64,000 nucleotides of DNA from Hepsetus odoe. Taxonomy: Eukaryota > Chordata > Actinopteri > Characiformes > Hepsetidae. Location of the stretch: positions 4,938,265 to 5,002,264 of the forward strand of contig CM029374.1 in assembly GCA_017165825.1 (NCBI GenBank). Direction: 5' to 3'. A program made the translations under genes and the position numbers. This document shows, one piece after another, positions 61,646 through 64,000 of the stretch; the first letter of the stretch is position 1; each line of letters begins with the position of its first letter. The notes beneath the pieces were generated by a model. It was not told where the DNA came from, did no database searches, and worked only from the letters and a program-made list of their open reading frames with translations.

Positions 61646-62234
61646 TTCTGTCCATTTTCATTTGAAGCAAATGAACTGATTAATCAAATTAGATGCATTA
61701 CACTAGTCGTCTGAAGGAAGTGGGAAATTAACCGAATTGTGAGTTTTGTTGGTTGCAGTTTCGGTCAACCTCGTTTCTCACACGGTGGAAAAAACAAATT
61801 AAAAGGCAGACCATTCCGTGCTAGAAGTTGCACACATCTGTCCAATTTGTTAGAGAATTTGCTCGTGACCGAAATACATTCAAGCTTACGTAATCACTTT
61901 GTTTATAGGTCTTTATTTAAACGAGAAACATGGGAGAGACTAATAAAAAAGCAAATAAAATGCCAACTTTGGGCTTTTGAAGCCTGTGCCAGCACTTTGC
62001 AGCAGTTTGGCCCTAAATGCCTGTTTAGTCTGTGCATGTGGCTCCATATCAGCTGAACTAATACAATTTATACTATGTAAATAGGATGCTTCCTCTGTAA
62101 TGGGATTAGTAATGCATAGGGGAAAGTGGGGCTAAATGATAAACGATGAAGAGTCTAATCAGATCAGTGATGGAGAAATGAGCGCGTGATGGTGACGTAG
62201 TCGAGGCAACGGGTAAAAATAATGTTGACCAGCT

Positions 62235-62310
62235 CAGTGTGAGTGTGTGTGTGTGTGTGCACGAGTGTGTGCGCATGGTCCGTGTGTGTGTGTGGGTGGG
62301 TGGGTGGTGA
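62235..62310. repeat. (GT)n microsatellite
   Basis: GTGTGAGTGTGTGTGTGTGT, then TGTGTGTGGGTGGGTGGGTG. Confidence 0.9.
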
Positions 62311-62587
62311 TCTCTTGATTTTTTGGCCCATTGATAAAGGTTCAGAATGAGGAATCCTGCTAAAACTTCTACTTACTTTTCAATCTGTGTTCATTTACAG
62401 ACTACAAAGTGCTTTTTTTGCTGTACTTTAGTTTTCAGGTATCTCTATGTCTGTGATGCCTGTTTTGGAAAAATTAGTAAAGACATGGGAGCGAAGCTGA
62501 AAGTGGAGATAATATTCACTGAGTTTGGTTAATTAATATGATTAATATGATGTGAGGCACTTTTTTAGAATGAATCAATGAACCAGT

Positions 62588-62800
62588 GTAGTGGTCTCTC
62601 AGTGTTAAGGGACTAGGCCCCAAGATCAGAAGGGCATGGGTTTGAATACCAGACCAGTACGTTACCCTGAGGTGCCCCTGAGCAAGGCAGTGTTCCCATC
62701 ACTGGCCCTGCTGCACCGTGTGTATGGTTGAAGAGCAGAGGTTGAATTTTGCTGTGTCTCATTGTGTGCTGTGTTTCACAGTGACAAAAATAGTCACTTT
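62588..62800 (+). mobile_element. tRNA-derived SINE (family B), diverged
   Basis: AAGGGACTAGGCCCCAAGAT, GGTTTGAATACCAGACCAGT and the tail AATAGTCACTTTCAG. Confidence 0.8.
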
Positions 62801-64000
62801 CAGATTGATATTAATTTGTGGGTTTTGCATAATTCTTTGCTGACTTGCTGGGGTGCATTCCTGCTAAAAATCCATTCCCTCCTCATCGGAAAGCTGCCAG
62901 TCATGTGATCACATCATTCAGAAGTCATCTCTGGTGTGCAAGTGCCTACACTTTCCTCAGAACACGAAAACTCATTCATTGTGTTCAGCATTTTAAAGCA
63001 AGCTTGGAAGGAATAAACCTGTGGAGAAGCAGAAACGTGATCCTAGGAGGGCACGTGAAATTATCCTCAGGTAGGGCTTTCCATTGGACTGCAGGCTGGA
63101 ATCGGCCCTGACTGTCCCGCCCTGATCAGGAAGCTAGCGCGGGCTTTCATGAGGCTGCCAGCGTAGCTATTCAGACCCTGCAGATAGCCTTAATTACAGC
63201 CTGCAATTAGCCTCATGACGGCCATTCACCCGTTCCTGTGTTTAAAACTACGTTCTTTTGTGTTGCTCTCAGTTGGCAGTTCAGAATGTCTTAGTGTGAT
63301 TTTTTTTTAAAAACACGAAAAAATAGACATTTAGGCTTGGTTCCCAGACAATGCGAGTGATTAAATGTGTTAGTTTGTTCGTTGCATATTGAGTTTGCTG
63401 AATGAACTGTCGTCATGATGATAGCCTCCATGGGCCATTTTCCAACTGTGGACAATTTATGCTTGGTAGTTAGCAGGAAAGAATAGCAACAGCCTACACA
63501 TATCCAGCATTCTGCCAAAATGTTTCAAGTCTTTGCAAGGTAGTATGAATCACGCTCGAAATGATAGGAATGCCAAAAATGGCTCATAATTGCTTTTTCT
63601 TCTAGGATTCTCCCCACACCCTCCAAACCAGCCCAATGACTTGAAAAGATGTGATGCTGTTGCCCCAGCATGCATGACCCCAAGGTCTCAAAATTGATCC
63701 AGATTTGATTGATCCATCATATTTCCACACTGATCTCAGTCTTCCTGACATGATACTTCATTCTTCGTTGCACTGAGATGTAAAAATAACCACTCTGGCA
63801 CCTGATATTGCCATTGTTTATTAATAAACTCACCCCATTAATGACATCCCGTATCCATTTCCTCTCTCCTTTTAAGGATTCATTTCTGTGCTGCCCACCT
63901 GGACTCATACCTTGCCTTCATTGAGTGTTTTTGTAGTTGAGATTTTAAGGAACATCCTCTGAAATGTGCCACTTTGGTTCTGTTCTTTCTTTCTATCAGT
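62801..64000. other. Intergenic DNA to the window end
   Basis: No gene is supported. The sequence at about 63060-63250 is unique and includes GCCTTAATTACAGCCTGCAA and TTAGCCTCATGACGGCC, which looks like a conserved non-coding element. No other structure is seen. Confidence 0.3.

Overview
The window is from a ray-finned (teleost) fish nuclear genome. The coding genes are split by GT-AG introns and match vertebrate ankrd1 and kif20b. The non-coding DNA is rich in tRNA-derived SINEs, decayed Tc1-like transposons, RTE-like LINE fragments and long simple repeats, as in fish. The SINE families resemble those of ostariophysan fish (catfish or characin relatives), but I infer this from memory and cannot place the species.

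Layout: (1) 1-1648 is a near-perfect inverted copy of 12953-14612, so the promoter, first exon and first two coding exons of kif20b are also present at the left edge on the minus strand. (2) 1648-3140 is a long GATA/GACA repeat holding an 84-bp fragment of kif20b intron 1. (3) 3224-7972 (+) holds the six 3' exons of ankrd1, all five ankyrin-type exons and the stop codon; the N-terminal exons are not in the window. (4) 7973-11968 holds the ankrd1 3' UTR, repeat fragments and two decayed exons that look like relics of a second ankrd1 copy. (5) 11969-12953 is a second GATA/GACA-type repeat, in the opposite orientation to the first. (6) 13380-46230 is the complete kif20b gene (+): a cell-cycle type promoter, one non-coding exon and 34 coding exons. 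The joined CDS is 5,433 nt (1,810 aa), and every exon junction keeps the reading frame. (7) 46230-64000 has no gene I can support. It holds SINEs, LINE and Tc1 remains, microsatellites, and several unique non-repetitive stretches that could be conserved regulatory DNA.

Ankrd1 (a sarcomere and nuclear ankyrin protein of stressed muscle) and Kif20b (a mitotic kinesin-6) have unrelated jobs. Both map to 10q23 in human, so their closeness here reflects conserved synteny rather than shared function. I see no previously undescribed system. The most notable structure is the inverted duplication of the kif20b 5' end, flanked by mirrored tetranucleotide arrays, with an embedded fragment and ankrd1 relics. 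It is either a recent rearrangement, possibly replication-based, or an assembly fold-back; long reads would decide.
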